Shown piece after piece: positions 52,411-61,921 of a stretch of 64,000 bases of DNA. Each line of letters starts with the position of its first letter. Position 1 is the first letter of the stretch. The translations under genes were made by a program, and so were the position numbers. This stretch comes from Sporolactobacillus sp. THM19-2 (GTDB taxonomy: Bacteria > Bacillota > Bacilli > Bacillales > Sporolactobacillaceae), in contig NZ_SEMC01000006.1 of assembly GCF_004153195.1 (NCBI RefSeq), positions 79,982 through 143,981 of the forward strand, given 5' to 3'. Below the pieces are notes generated by a model that ran no database searches, had not been told where the DNA came from, and was given only the letters and a program-made list of their open reading frames with translations.

Positions 52411-53863
52411 ATGATCCCCTCGATTCGATTGAAGTAAAAAGCTCCATCCATTCATCCACCGGCATCGACAGAAGGCGCTGTTCGTCACTGTTCAACTGAA
52501 GAATCCGGTTCACTCTTTTTTCCGGGAAACGTGTGCGAAGATTTTCTCTGAATTTATCCATGATTAACGGGAACGCCTCATCACGGCGCTTTTTATGGCC
52601 AAGAGGATATTCCACAGCCACACGCGGTGTTTCCGATCCGTCCGTGAAGAACACCTGGACGCTGCTGGCAATAGATCTTTTCTCAGGATCGAGATAGTCC
52701 CTGCTGTACACTTTGCTTTCACGAATGTCCATTTTCCCGCGCAGCCGGTCGATCCGTGGATCACGCGATGCCTCATCTTCATAATGACCCGCATTCAGTG
52801 TTCCATGAATCAGACCGATGGCGACGATGTATTGCATGCAGTGATCGCGGTCGGCGGGATTGTGCAGCGGTCCGGTTTTATCAATAATCCGGATGGCTGA
52901 TTCATGGGTGATAATCTCAATTCTCTCGATCTCGTCAAGGCGGTCGGCTACGTCCGGATGAAGACGGATCGCCGCTTCGAGCGCGGTCTGCCCGTGAAAC
53001 TCGGCCGGGTAGGAAACTTTAAAAAGCACATTTTCCATCACATAGGCACCCAGCGGTCGATCAAGGCGCAGGGGCTTACCGCCGTACAGAACATCCTGGA
53101 AGCCCCATTTCGGTGAAGACAGAGCACGCGGATAGCCCATCTCGCCGCGCAGGGTCATGAGTGCAAGCTGGACACCCCGGGCGGCCGCATCACCTGCTGC
53201 CCAGGATTTGCGTGAACCTGTTGAGGGAGCATGGCGGTAGGTTCGGAGACTCGAGCTGTCAATCCATGCCTGCGACACCGCGGCAGCGATCTCTTTCTCA
53301 TTTCCCCCGAACAGGGCGCAGGAGACGGCAGCGGAGGCAACTTTAACAAATAGCACATGATCGAGTCCGTGCCGGTTCAGACTGTTGCCCAGGGCCAGTA
53401 CGCCCTGAATTTCGTGTGCTTTAATCATGGCATCAAGAACCTGACGCATGACAAGGGCAGGCTTTCCTTTCGAACGGTTCTGCCGGCTGATATAGTCGGC
53501 GCTTGCCAGAATGGCGGCAAGATTGTCGGACGGATGCCCCCATTCGGCTGCAAGCCAGGTGTCATTATAATCCAGCCAGCGGTTCATGCAGCCGATATTA
53601 AAAGCCGCACGAACAGGATCAAGGACATATGGGGTTCCGGGAACCCGGGCCCCGTCAGGAACGACCGTTCCGGGGGCGATGGGTCCAAGCAGTTTGGTAC
53701 ATTCCGGGAAGCGAAGGGCAAGGATGCCGCACCCGATCGTATCCATCAGGACATATCTGGCCGTAGTCCGTGCTGTCTCACTGAATGGCGTCGGTGCAGC
53801 AGTATATGTGGCAATGTCTTCAAGCACCTGATCTGTTTTAAAAGGACTTCCGGTTACTGTCAT
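52394..53863 (-). CDS. prpD: 2-methylcitrate dehydratase PrpD
   Basis: The 489-residue protein belongs to the MmgE/PrpD family: [21 protein letters not shown] split over residues 48-68, [19 protein letters not shown] split over residues 95-113 and [19 protein letters not shown] near residue 296. It dehydrates 2-methylcitrate. The ATG at 53863 has AAAGGA nine bases upstream, better than the one at 53872. prpD precedes prpB. A cre-like site lies 25 bp before the start. There is no methylcitrate synthase gene (prpC/mmgD) in this stretch. Confidence 0.88.
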   Translation of the reverse strand: MTVTGSPFKTDQVLEDIATYTAAPTPFSETARTTARYVLMDTIGCGILALRFPECTKLLGPIAPGTVVPDGARVPGTPYVLDPVRAAFNIGCMNRWLDYNDTWLAAEWGHPSDNLAAILASADYISRQNRSKGKPALVMRQVLDAMIKAHEIQGVLALGNSLNRHGLDHVLFVKVASAAVSCALFGGNEKEIAAAVSQAWIDSSSLRTYRHAPSTGSRKSWAAGDAAARGVQLALMTLRGEMGYPRALSSPKWGFQDVLYGGKPLRLDRPLGAYVMENVLFKVSYPAEFHGQTALEAAIRLHPDVADRLDEIERIEIITHESAIRIIDKTGPLHNPADRDHCMQYIVAIGLIHGTLNAGHYEDEASRDPRIDRLRGKMDIRESKVYSRDYLDPEKRSIASSVQVFFTDGSETPRVAVEYPLGHKKRRDEAFPLIMDKFRENLRTRFPEKRVNRILQLNSDEQRLLSMPVDEWMELFTSIESRGSYELDS

Positions 53864-53887
53864 GTCTCCCATCCTTTCGTAATATAA

Positions 53888-53901
53888 TGAATGCGTTTAC
53901 A
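53888..53901. promoter_or_regulatory. cre-like site between prpD and CitMHS genes
   Basis: TGAATGCGTTTACA matches TGWAANCGNTNWCA in 13 of 14 positions. It is 25 bp before prpD and 116 bp before the divergent transporter gene, so CcpA could repress both. Confidence 0.5.
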
Positions 53902-54016
53902 AAATAGTGGCATTTATCACACTCGGCATCTATAATTATAGTCAACTTGTTATATAACAGTCAAAAAATAGATTTCGACTCTGACAAAAAGCAGGACGGA
54001 AAGGGCGAAATGACTT

Positions 54017-55309
54017 ATGCTTGCACTTCTTGGTTTTCTGACCATTGTTGTTTTTATGTATCTGATCATGTCCAGACGATTATCGGCGCTGATTGCACTG
54101 ATGCTTGTCCCTACCTTCTTTGCGATTATCGGCGGCTTCTCGAAAGATATCGGCGGCATGATGCTGAAAGGGATTCAGGGCGTGGCGCCGACCGGCATCA
54201 TGATTATGTTTGCCATTTTGTATTTCGGGATCATGATTGACAGTGGTCTCTTTGATCCCCTCATTATGCGGATCCTGAAGGTTGTTAAGGGTGATCCGCT
54301 GAAAATTGCGCTGGGTACAGCTCTACTTGCCGCAGTTGTTTCTCTGGACGGCGATGGAACAACGACGTATATGATCACGGTTTCCGCTATGCTGCCGCTT
54401 TATAAGCGCATCGGCATGAAACCGATTATTCTCGCAGGTATTGCGATTTCAGCTTCCGGAGTGATGAATCTGCTGCCCTGGGGCGGCCCGACCGCGCGCG
54501 TTCTGGCTTCACTGAATCAGACGACAGGGGCTGTATTCATTCCGGTCATTCCAGCTATGGCTGCCGGGCTGCTGTTCGTCTTATTTATTGCTTTTCACAT
54601 GGGCCGCAAAGAACGAAAACGGATCGGTGTGCTGAAAATTGACGGCCGGACACTTGAGGAACAGGCGGCATCAGCTGAAGCAGTCGATCTGAAGCGGCCG
54701 AAACTCGTATGGGTTAACGGGATCATGACGATTCTTCTGCTTGTCTGCCTGATCATTGAACTGATTCCCGTCCCTGCCCTCTTTATGCTTGCTTTTGCGC
54801 TCGCGGCAATGATCAATTACCCGAATCTGAAACTGCAGAAGGAACGCGTGCAGGCTTACGCAGGGAATGCCCTGGCGGTAGTTTCCATGATTTTTGCAGC
54901 AGGGATATTTACCGGCGTTTTCACCGGAACGAAAATGGTTGATGCCCTGGCAGCGGTGTTAATCGATCATGTCCCGGCATCCCTGGGACCGTACTGGGCG
55001 CTGATTACCGCGTTAATCAGCGGACCGTTCACCTTTTTCATGTCGAACGATGCCTTCTATTTCGGTATTGTGCCTCTGATTGCCAAAACAGCAGCCTCGT
55101 TCGGGGTGGATCCGGCCATGATCGGCCGCGCCTCGCTTCTCGGCCTGCCCGTTCATTTGTTCAGTCCGCTTGTTCCTTCCACTTATCTTCTGGTCGGTAT
55201 GGTCGGTGCTGAACTGGGTGAATTGCAGCGTGGCTTTCTGAAATGGGCGTTTGGTACTGCACTTGTCATGGTCGCTGCAGCACTGCTGCTGGGCATCATA
55301 AGCCTGTAA
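54017..55309 (+). CDS. CitMHS-family citrate-type transporter
   Basis: The 430-residue protein has about 12 helices and the CitMHS segments GVAPTGIMIMFAILYFGIM near residue 55, SLDGDGTTTYMITVSAMLPLY split over residues 110-131 and MNLLPWGGPTARVLAS near residue 151. These carriers import citrate bound to Mg or Ca with protons. The gene is divergent from prpDB, suggesting that it brings in a tricarboxylate such as 2-methylcitrate or a like compound. AAAGGG lies about 11 bases upstream. Confidence 0.85.
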   Translation: MLALLGFLTIVVFMYLIMSRRLSALIALMLVPTFFAIIGGFSKDIGGMMLKGIQGVAPTGIMIMFAILYFGIMIDSGLFDPLIMRILKVVKGDPLKIALGTALLAAVVSLDGDGTTTYMITVSAMLPLYKRIGMKPIILAGIAISASGVMNLLPWGGPTARVLASLNQTTGAVFIPVIPAMAAGLLFVLFIAFHMGRKERKRIGVLKIDGRTLEEQAASAEAVDLKRPKLVWVNGIMTILLLVCLIIELIPVPALFMLAFALAAMINYPNLKLQKERVQAYAGNALAVVSMIFAAGIFTGVFTGTKMVDALAAVLIDHVPASLGPYWALITALISGPFTFFMSNDAFYFGIVPLIAKTAASFGVDPAMIGRASLLGLPVHLFSPLVPSTYLLVGMVGAELGELQRGFLKWAFGTALVMVAAALLLGIISL

Positions 55310-55463
55310 GCGGCCTGACGGATGGGGAAAATATTTTTCTGACCCTGATCATGAGGCGTTCGCAAACATGTCACAATTATGTGTTCAGAGCTTTTTCCGC
55401 GCGCTTATGCTGTAAACGGGCGAAAATCCGGTTGTATGTCAACATCTTGTACCATAATCACCC

Positions 55464-55491
55464 TTGACCCCACTACATATTGTTTTATAAT
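55464..55491 (+). promoter_or_regulatory. nrdDG promoter with NrdR-like box in the spacer
   Basis: TTGACC (55464-55469) and TATAAT (55486-55491) are separated by exactly the 16-mer at 55470-55485 (CCACTACATATTGTTT), which fits the NrdR box acacWatatnttgWgt in 12 of 15 fixed positions. A weaker related TTG motif lies 33 bp upstream near 55447. NrdR would then block RNA polymerase directly. Confidence 0.55.
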
Positions 55492-55523
55492 ATGTTCAAG
55501 AGTTATTGCAAAGGGTGGTCGGG

Positions 55524-57386
55524 ATGATCAGAGAACCGGAAATTAAGGAAAAAACTCTGGATGATAAAATTCGGGATTTAATCAACATGGATGAGTACGT
55601 CGCAAATGAAAATGCAAACAAAGATGAAAAAGTTTTTAATACACAGCGGGATCTGCTCGCCGGTGTTACGGCAAAAGACTTTGCCTTGCGTCACATCCTG
55701 CCCCGGGAATTTGCGGATGCGCACAATCAGGGGATGATCCATTTCCATGATCTGGATTACTCACCGTTCTTCAGCATGTATAACTGTATGCTGATCGATT
55801 TCAAAGGGATGCTGAAAAATGGCTTTTCAATCGGTAATGCCGACGTGGAACAGCCCAAATCGATAAAAACAGCCACGGCGCTTGTCGCACAGATTGTAGC
55901 TAATGTATCTTCCAACATTTATGGCGGCACGTCCTTTAACCGGGCAGACGAAGTGCTCGAGCCTTATGCAAAAATCAGTTTTCAGAAATACCTGAAAACG
56001 GCGAAACAATGGATTTCCGATACGGGAGAGCAGGAAAACTACGCCTATGCGATGACCAGGAAGGAAATCTATGATTCCATGCAGTCACTGGAATATGAGA
56101 TTAATACGCTGTTCAGTTCGAATGGACAGACCCCGTTTTTTACCCTGAATTTCGGTCTCGGCCGGTCATGGTTTGCACGCGAGATCCAGAAAGCCATCCT
56201 GAAAGTGAGAATGATCGGGCTTGGACGTGATCACAAAACCGCCGTGTTCCCGAAGCTTGTTTTTACAATCAAACGCGGACTGAATCTTGAACCGGAGGAT
56301 CCGAACTACGATGTCAAGAAAATGGCGATTGCGTGCGCGACGAAACGGATGTATCCGGATATCCTGAATTATGACCGGATTGTCGCCGTTACAGGTGACT
56401 TTAAAGCACCGATGGGCTGCCGCTCCTTCCTGCCTTCTTATCAGGAAAATGGCGAATATATCACCGACGGCCGTAATAATATGGGCGTTGTAACGCTGAA
56501 TATTCCGCGGATCGCCATTGAATCGGGAGGAGACAAAACAACGTTCTGGGCCATTTTCGAAGAACGGCTTGATCTGGTCTGCCGCGCCCTTGAATTCCGT
56601 ATTCACACACTGGATAAGGTTCAGGCGAAAAACGCGCCTATTCTTTATCAGTATGGGGCAACGGGCAAGCGCCTTGCCGCCGATGACTCTGTGTCGGATA
56701 TTTTTAAAAACGGCCGTGCCACGGTTTCGATGGGCTATATCGGACTGTATGAAGCGGCCACCGTCTTTTACGGACCGGAGTGGGAACACAATGCAGAGGC
56801 GAAAGCCTTTACACTGGATATCGTTAAGCGGTTCAAAGAGGTTTCACTCCAGTGGCAGAAGAAAACCGGCTACGCATACAGCGTCTACGCGACCCCTTCT
56901 GAAAGTCTGACCGACCGTTTCTGCCGGCTGGATAAAGAGCGGTTCGGCAGCATCAAAGACATCACAGACAAGGATTACTATACGAACAGCTTTCACTATG
57001 ATGTCCGCAAGAAAATCAATCCTTTTGAAAAAATAGATTTTGAAAAAGATTACGAGCCCTACACAGCCGGAGGGTTTATCCACTATTGCGAGTTCCCGTC
57101 ACTGGTGAATAATCCGGAAGCACTCGAGACGGTATGGGATTACACGTATGACCGGATCGGGTATTTTGGGACGAACACGCCGATCGATAAATGCTACGCA
57201 TGTGGCTATGAAGGCGAATTTGAAGCAACGGCAGAAGGCTTTAAATGTCCGGACTGCGGTAACCATGATCCGGCAACAACGTCTTGCATCCGCCGCCTCT
57301 GCGGTTACCTGGGATCGGTGATCCAGCGCAAGCCGATCAAAGGCCGTCTGAAAGAAATCAACAGCCGGAAGAAACAGCAGTGCTAA
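55524..57386 (+). CDS. nrdD: Anaerobic ribonucleoside-triphosphate reductase NrdD
   Basis: The 620-residue class III reductase lacks an N-terminal ATP-cone: the frame begins with about 40 charged residues and then TLLAGVTAKDFALRHILP-like sequence. The zinc site CYACGYEGEF and CPDCGNHD (residues about 555-580) is followed by SCIRRLCGYLG with glycyl radical Gly at about residue 594. It makes dNTPs without oxygen. GGGTGGTCGGG precedes the ATG at 55524. Without the cone it should escape dATP feedback, unlike the longer enzymes of other bacteria. Confidence 0.9.
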   Translation: MIREPEIKEKTLDDKIRDLINMDEYVANENANKDEKVFNTQRDLLAGVTAKDFALRHILPREFADAHNQGMIHFHDLDYSPFFSMYNCMLIDFKGMLKNGFSIGNADVEQPKSIKTATALVAQIVANVSSNIYGGTSFNRADEVLEPYAKISFQKYLKTAKQWISDTGEQENYAYAMTRKEIYDSMQSLEYEINTLFSSNGQTPFFTLNFGLGRSWFAREIQKAILKVRMIGLGRDHKTAVFPKLVFTIKRGLNLEPEDPNYDVKKMAIACATKRMYPDILNYDRIVAVTGDFKAPMGCRSFLPSYQENGEYITDGRNNMGVVTLNIPRIAIESGGDKTTFWAIFEERLDLVCRALEFRIHTLDKVQAKNAPILYQYGATGKRLAADDSVSDIFKNGRATVSMGYIGLYEAATVFYGPEWEHNAEAKAFTLDIVKRFKEVSLQWQKKTGYAYSVYATPSESLTDRFCRLDKERFGSIKDITDKDYYTNSFHYDVRKKINPFEKIDFEKDYEPYTAGGFIHYCEFPSLVNNPEALETVWDYTYDRIGYFGTNTPIDKCYACGYEGEFEATAEGFKCPDCGNHDPATTSCIRRLCGYLGSVIQRKPIKGRLKEINSRKKQQC

Positions 57387-57438
57387 GTTCATCGGAACGG
57401 TAAGGGAGGTCAGGCTGCCGGGCGGCGGCTCTTTAACT

Positions 57439-57942
57439 ATGAATTATGCTGATTATAAACCGTTTGACTTTCTGAATGGAACGGGGATCAGGCACTCTCT
57501 GTTTGTCAGCGGCTGTCATTTTCACTGCAGGGGCTGCTGGAATGCGGTGGCCTGGAATCCGAACTTTGGAAAGCCTTATACGGAATCAACTGAAAATAAA
57601 ATTATAGCGGATCTGAACGATCCCGCCCGACCCGTTCAGGGCCTGTCGCTGCTCGGCGGTGAACCGTTCGATCATCCGGAGACGCTGACCCGTCTTGTCA
57701 AACGGGTGAACAGCGAGTGCCCGGGCAAAGACATCTGGTGCTGGACCGGTTTTCATTTTGAAGATCTGCTGCGGGATCCAAAGCGCAGAGAGATGCTGGA
57801 TCATATTGATGTGCTGGTTGACGGTCCTTTTGAAAGAGACAAACGAAATCTGAAACTGAAATTCCGCGGCTCGGAAAATCAGCGGGTCATTAACGTGAAA
57901 AAATCCATACAGGCAGACAAAATTGTTCTGCAGTTACATTAA
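57439..57942 (+). CDS. nrdG: NrdD activase NrdG (radical SAM)
   Basis: The 167-residue protein has CHFHCRGCW near residue 26 (CxxxCxxC radical SAM cluster), LLGGEPFDHPETL near residue 71 with the GGEP-type motif and WCWTGFHFED near residue 95. It generates the glycyl radical on NrdD. It lies 53 bp after nrdD and is co-transcribed. The terminator follows the stop at once. Confidence 0.9.
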   Translation: MNYADYKPFDFLNGTGIRHSLFVSGCHFHCRGCWNAVAWNPNFGKPYTESTENKIIADLNDPARPVQGLSLLGGEPFDHPETLTRLVKRVNSECPGKDIWCWTGFHFEDLLRDPKRREMLDHIDVLVDGPFERDKRNLKLKFRGSENQRVINVKKSIQADKIVLQLH

Positions 57943-57943
57943 A

Positions 57944-57972
57944 CCCGTCTGGCGTATGCCGGGCTTTTTTTT
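57944..57972 (+). terminator. Terminator after nrdG
   Basis: CCCG (57944-57947) and CGGG (57960-57963) with an inner GGC/GCC pair and then eight T's. Confidence 0.7.
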
Positions 57973-58230
57973 GACTTTAAGAAAGTACAAACCGATTGAG
58001 AAAGGGCTCAGCAAAACCAGGCCTCCGGCAGCGTCTGTAATCTGCCGGCCGGCATGTTTTTCTTTATATCAGCGATAGATCGTCCGGGCAGGCATGACGC
58101 ATAAACATCAGGCGCGCCATTAAAAAAAGGATGTAATCGCTACCATAATTTGTGAAAAATTTAACATGCAAATTGGCTGTTTAATGATATAACCGATATA
58201 TAAGCGCATACACACATGGAGGCGAAGCAA

Positions 58231-60237
58231 ATGTACGAGTCCTTGTTTCAACCGATTAAGATAGGCAAAGTGGAAGTGAAAAACCGGATCTCTATGGCTC
58301 CGATGGGCGCATTTGGGTTAGTGGACAATGAAGGATGTTACAGCCAGCGGGCAATAGATTACTATGTTGAACGGGCGAAAGGCGGGACGGGCTTAATTAT
58401 TACGAGTATCACCAAAGTTGAGAATAAGCTGGATAAGGTTGTTTCGGGGATTATCCCGGTTGTTTCAGAGAACCCGGGAAGATTTCTTATGACTTCTGCT
58501 GAAATGACGGAACGCGTTCACGCTTACGGATCAAAAATCTTCTTGCAGCTGACCATGGGCTTTGGACGAAGCGGCGTCCCGGGAGCACTGCTCACTGCTG
58601 CGCCGGTTTCAGCATCGGCTATACCCAATTACTGGGATCCATCGGTGACCTGCAATTCTTTGACGACCGATGAAGTGGAATGGATCGTTCAAAAGTTTAT
58701 TGAAAGCGCCGACATTGCGAAGAAGGCAGGATTTGACGGGGTAGAGATTCATGCGGTCCACGAAGGCTATCTCCTTGATCAATTTACTCTTGCTTTATTC
58801 AACAGAAGAACCGACAAATATGGCGGTGATTTAAGAGGACGATTCCAGCTTCCGGTTGAAATTGTCCAGGGGATTAAAAAAAGATGCGGGGCCGATTTTC
58901 CTGTCGGTGTACGTTACAGTGTGAAAAGCTGTATCAAAGACTGGCGTCAGGGCGGTCTCCCGGGCGAGGACTATGTAGATAAAGGCCGTGATCTTGAAGA
59001 AGGGATCGCTGCCGCAAAAATTCTTGAAGAGGCCGGTTATGATGAGCTAAATACGGATGTCGGCACATATGATGCCTGGTACTGGTCGCATCCGCCGATT
59101 TACCAGAAAGAAGGACTCTATCTGCCTTATACAAAAGAATTAAAGAAGGCGGTTCATATCCCTGTCATTGTTGCGGGAAAACTGGGCGTACCCGAAACCG
59201 CGGAAAAATCGCTTGAAGACGGGGCAGCGGATATGATTGGTCTGGGACGGCCGCTGCTCACAGACCCTTACTGGGCGAAGAAGGTACTAAATAACCAGGT
59301 GGAAGAGATCCGGCCCTGTATCGGGTGTCATGTAGGCTGTCTCGGGCGTGGATTTGAAGGAAAACCGCTCAGTTGCGCCGTGAACCCGGCCTGCGGCAGA
59401 GAAAGATACTATGTCCCGGAAAAGGCTCTTGTTTCAAAGAAAGTCATGGTTGTCGGTGGCGGCGTTTCCGGAATGGAAGCAGCAAGAGTGGCTGCCATTC
59501 GCGGACATCAGGTGACGATTTATGAAAAAAGCGATCGATTAGGCGGGCAAATTGTTCCGGGCTCGGTTCCCGGTTTTAAGGTGGATGACAGACGGCTGAT
59601 TGCCTGGTATAAAAATGAACTGGAGAGGCTGAATATTAACGTTCTGACTCACACTCAGGTTACAGAGAATCTTGTTAAAGAACAGCGGCCGGATGTGGTG
59701 ATCATGGCTACCGGGGCAAAAGAGATCCGTCTGGATATCCCCGGATCGGAGAAAAATAATGTTGCCACTGCGATCGAGATTTTGGAAGGGACCAAAGAGG
59801 CCGGATCAAATATACTTGTCGTCGGCGGAGGACTTGTGGGTTCCGAAACGGCACTATATCTCGCCGAACAGGGTAAGAAAGTGACCATCGTTGAGGCCCA
59901 GAGTGACATATTAACGAATGGCGGGGGAAAGCCCATTCCCCATATGAATAAAATCATGCTCCTGGATTTACTGAATAAATTTCAGGTAAACAGGATCACG
60001 GACAGTTCTCTGATTGAAATTACCCCGGAAGGTGCTGTTCTGGCCAATAAACAGTTTGAAAAACAGTTGGTACAGGCAGATACTATCGTCATGTCTGTGG
60101 GATTCCGTGCAGATCAGACACTGTTTAATCAGCTTCATGGAAAAATAGCCGATCTGTATTTAATCGGTGACGCCGGCCGGCCGGCCAATATCATGAATGC
60201 GGTATGGACCGGCAATGAAGTCGGTATGAACTGCTGA
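58231..60237 (+). CDS. Fe-S flavoenzyme of the 2-enoate reductase / BaiH / FadH group
   Basis: The 668-residue protein has an N-terminal old-yellow-enzyme barrel (MAPMGAFGLVDNEG near residue 25, GFDGVEIHAVHEGYLLDQF near residue 172). A 4Fe-4S site with CIGCHVGC and further Cys at about residues 370-395 follows. The C-terminal FAD/NAD module has VVGGGVSGMEAARVAA near residue 412 and VVGGGLVGSETALYLAEQG near residue 535. Such enzymes reduce alpha,beta-unsaturated acids or CoA esters with NAD(P)H under anoxic conditions. ATG 58231 has GGAGG eight bases upstream; an ATG at 58216 lies upstream of that site. The substrate is unknown. Confidence 0.85.
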   Translation: MYESLFQPIKIGKVEVKNRISMAPMGAFGLVDNEGCYSQRAIDYYVERAKGGTGLIITSITKVENKLDKVVSGIIPVVSENPGRFLMTSAEMTERVHAYGSKIFLQLTMGFGRSGVPGALLTAAPVSASAIPNYWDPSVTCNSLTTDEVEWIVQKFIESADIAKKAGFDGVEIHAVHEGYLLDQFTLALFNRRTDKYGGDLRGRFQLPVEIVQGIKKRCGADFPVGVRYSVKSCIKDWRQGGLPGEDYVDKGRDLEEGIAAAKILEEAGYDELNTDVGTYDAWYWSHPPIYQKEGLYLPYTKELKKAVHIPVIVAGKLGVPETAEKSLEDGAADMIGLGRPLLTDPYWAKKVLNNQVEEIRPCIGCHVGCLGRGFEGKPLSCAVNPACGRERYYVPEKALVSKKVMVVGGGVSGMEAARVAAIRGHQVTIYEKSDRLGGQIVPGSVPGFKVDDRRLIAWYKNELERLNINVLTHTQVTENLVKEQRPDVVIMATGAKEIRLDIPGSEKNNVATAIEILEGTKEAGSNILVVGGGLVGSETALYLAEQGKKVTIVEAQSDILTNGGGKPIPHMNKIMLLDLLNKFQVNRITDSSLIEITPEGAVLANKQFEKQLVQADTIVMSVGFRADQTLFNQLHGKIADLYLIGDAGRPANIMNAVWTGNEVGMNC

Positions 60238-60251
60238 TTTTGAAACACAAA

Positions 60252-60296
60252 TAAACCCGTGCTGTTCGGAAAATATCCGTTCAACGCGGGTTATTA
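60252..60296. terminator. Terminator between reductase and rnhA
   Basis: AACCCG and CGGGTT enclose an inner CGGA/TCCG hairpin, flanked by A-rich and TTATT runs. It serves two convergent genes. Confidence 0.6.
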
Positions 60297-60317
60297 CATG
60301 CCTGCAGGAGAGAGGCT

Positions 60318-60776
60318 TTATCTTGCGGATTCCACTTCGTCCATCCCCTGATTGGCGAGCTGGTCCGCACGTTCATTCAGCGCCACCCCATGATGACCTT
60401 TGACTTTATTAAAAGTAATCTGATGCTGTTTCTGTGCCAGTGCGTTTAACCGCTGCCATAATTCTCTGTTTTTGACAGGCTGACCACCTGCCGTTCTCCA
60501 GTTTTTTTTCGTCCAGCCGGTGACCCAGCTGTTCATGCCGTTAACAACATAAGCACTGTCAATATAAAAAGAAACGGGAATATGATCGGTTTTCAGCTCT
60601 TCCAGCGACCGGATCGCAGCAGTCAGTTCCATAATATTGTTGGTTGTATTTCGCGTACCGCCATAAAGTTCCTTTGTCCGGCCGTGATAGGTGAGTACAG
60701 CTCCCCATCCGCCGACATTCCGGTCACTCTGATTGCCACGGCAGCCGCCATCACAGTATATTACAATCTCATCCAA
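60318..60776 (-). CDS. rnhA: Ribonuclease HI
   Basis: The 152-residue protein has the RNase H catalytic residues: YCDGGCRGN at residue 7 (Asp), NIMELTAA near residue 48 (Glu), YIDSAYVVNG near residue 71 (Asp), and NERADQLANQG near residue 133 (Asp). The basic protrusion (WTKKNWRT) is present, as in E. coli type RNase HI. It removes RNA from RNA-DNA hybrids. The sequence is complete and near usual length. It converges on the reductase gene. Confidence 0.92.
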   Translation of the reverse strand: MDEIVIYCDGGCRGNQSDRNVGGWGAVLTYHGRTKELYGGTRNTTNNIMELTAAIRSLEELKTDHIPVSFYIDSAYVVNGMNSWVTGWTKKNWRTAGGQPVKNRELWQRLNALAQKQHQITFNKVKGHHGVALNERADQLANQGMDEVESAR

Positions 60777-60950
60777 TGCCCTTCACCTGCTTTCACTGAG
60801 TAGACAGACAGACTTATTATATAATGAATAAATGAGGTAAGAAAAGACGCAGGCAGGATGGCGATAGCAGAATTCATCTGCGGAATGCTGTAAAATGGAA
60901 TAAATAAGATGATGGACCGTGTTCGTGTCATATCAAAGGGAGAGATTTAT

Positions 60951-61874
60951 GTGAAGATTGCGGTACTTGGTGCGGGAGCCATAGGCTGTTTTTATGGTGG
61001 TGTACTGGCGAAACAGGGATTGGACGTTGCTTTTGCAGCCAGAGGAAAGACGCGTGACTATTTACAACAACATGATCTGATCGTTCACAGCATTAACGGA
61101 GATTTCTCACTGCCGGTAAAGGTGCTGGATGCAGATCATCTGCAGCCGGTAGATGACCTGGATTTTATTCTGCTTGCCGTGAAATCAAATGCGCTGGATC
61201 AATGTATTCCGGAGCTGAAGACGCTCACAGGGCCATCCACAAAGATTATCTGCCTGTTAAACGGTATCGGTAATGAAGAAAAGCTCGTCGATGTTTTCGG
61301 TGCAGAGCATGTTGCCGGCGGTTCCGCATTCATTTCCGTGATTCGGGAAGCGCCCGGTGTTGTGGATCACGTCGGTGAGGGAAAACTGATTATCGGCGAA
61401 TGGAAGACCGGAGAGGCTGCCCAATCTCTGGAATGGCTGGGCAAGATGTTCCGCCAGGCAGGAGTGGATACACATGTCTCCCCGGATATTCGTCAGGTTA
61501 AATGGGATAAACTCCTTTGGAACATTATTTATAATCCACTGACGGCTTTGACCCGGACCCGGGTCGGTGAAGCGCTGAACGATACTGATCTGTTCCCGAT
61601 TTTAGCCGAAGTAAAAAAAGAATATATCCGTACAGCGTCCGCAGTGGGTATTACGATTAACCGTGATTATGCAGAAAAAGTCCTTCTGCCCAACAGGGAC
61701 GTACAGAATCACAAGACATCCATGCTTCAGGATCTGGAGCATGGAAGGAAAATGGAGCTTGAGGCGATACTTGGATTTGTGATCAAAACCGCGCGGGCGA
61801 AACAAGTACCGGTTACAGCGATTGAAACGATTTATCATCTGCTCCGGTTTATTGATTTACGAAATGCAAAATAA
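60951..61874 (+). CDS. panE: 2-dehydropantoate 2-reductase (PanE/ApbA family)
   Basis: The 307-residue protein has an N-terminal NADP loop LGAGAIGCFYGG near residue 6, AVKSNAL near residue 75, LLNGIGNEE near residue 100 and WDKLLWNIIYNPLTALT near residue 185 with the catalytic Lys, then QDLEHGRKMELEAI near residue 262. It reduces ketopantoate to pantoate for coenzyme A. The GTG at 60951 has AAAGGGAGAG nine bases upstream. Paralogues exist in many Bacillales, so the exact substrate is not certain. Confidence 0.85.
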   Translation: MKIAVLGAGAIGCFYGGVLAKQGLDVAFAARGKTRDYLQQHDLIVHSINGDFSLPVKVLDADHLQPVDDLDFILLAVKSNALDQCIPELKTLTGPSTKIICLLNGIGNEEKLVDVFGAEHVAGGSAFISVIREAPGVVDHVGEGKLIIGEWKTGEAAQSLEWLGKMFRQAGVDTHVSPDIRQVKWDKLLWNIIYNPLTALTRTRVGEALNDTDLFPILAEVKKEYIRTASAVGITINRDYAEKVLLPNRDVQNHKTSMLQDLEHGRKMELEAILGFVIKTARAKQVPVTAIETIYHLLRFIDLRNAK

Positions 61875-61921
61875 TGGATCAGAAGTCTGCCTGAGCGGCA
61901 AAGGGAAGAAGGTATTCAGTG

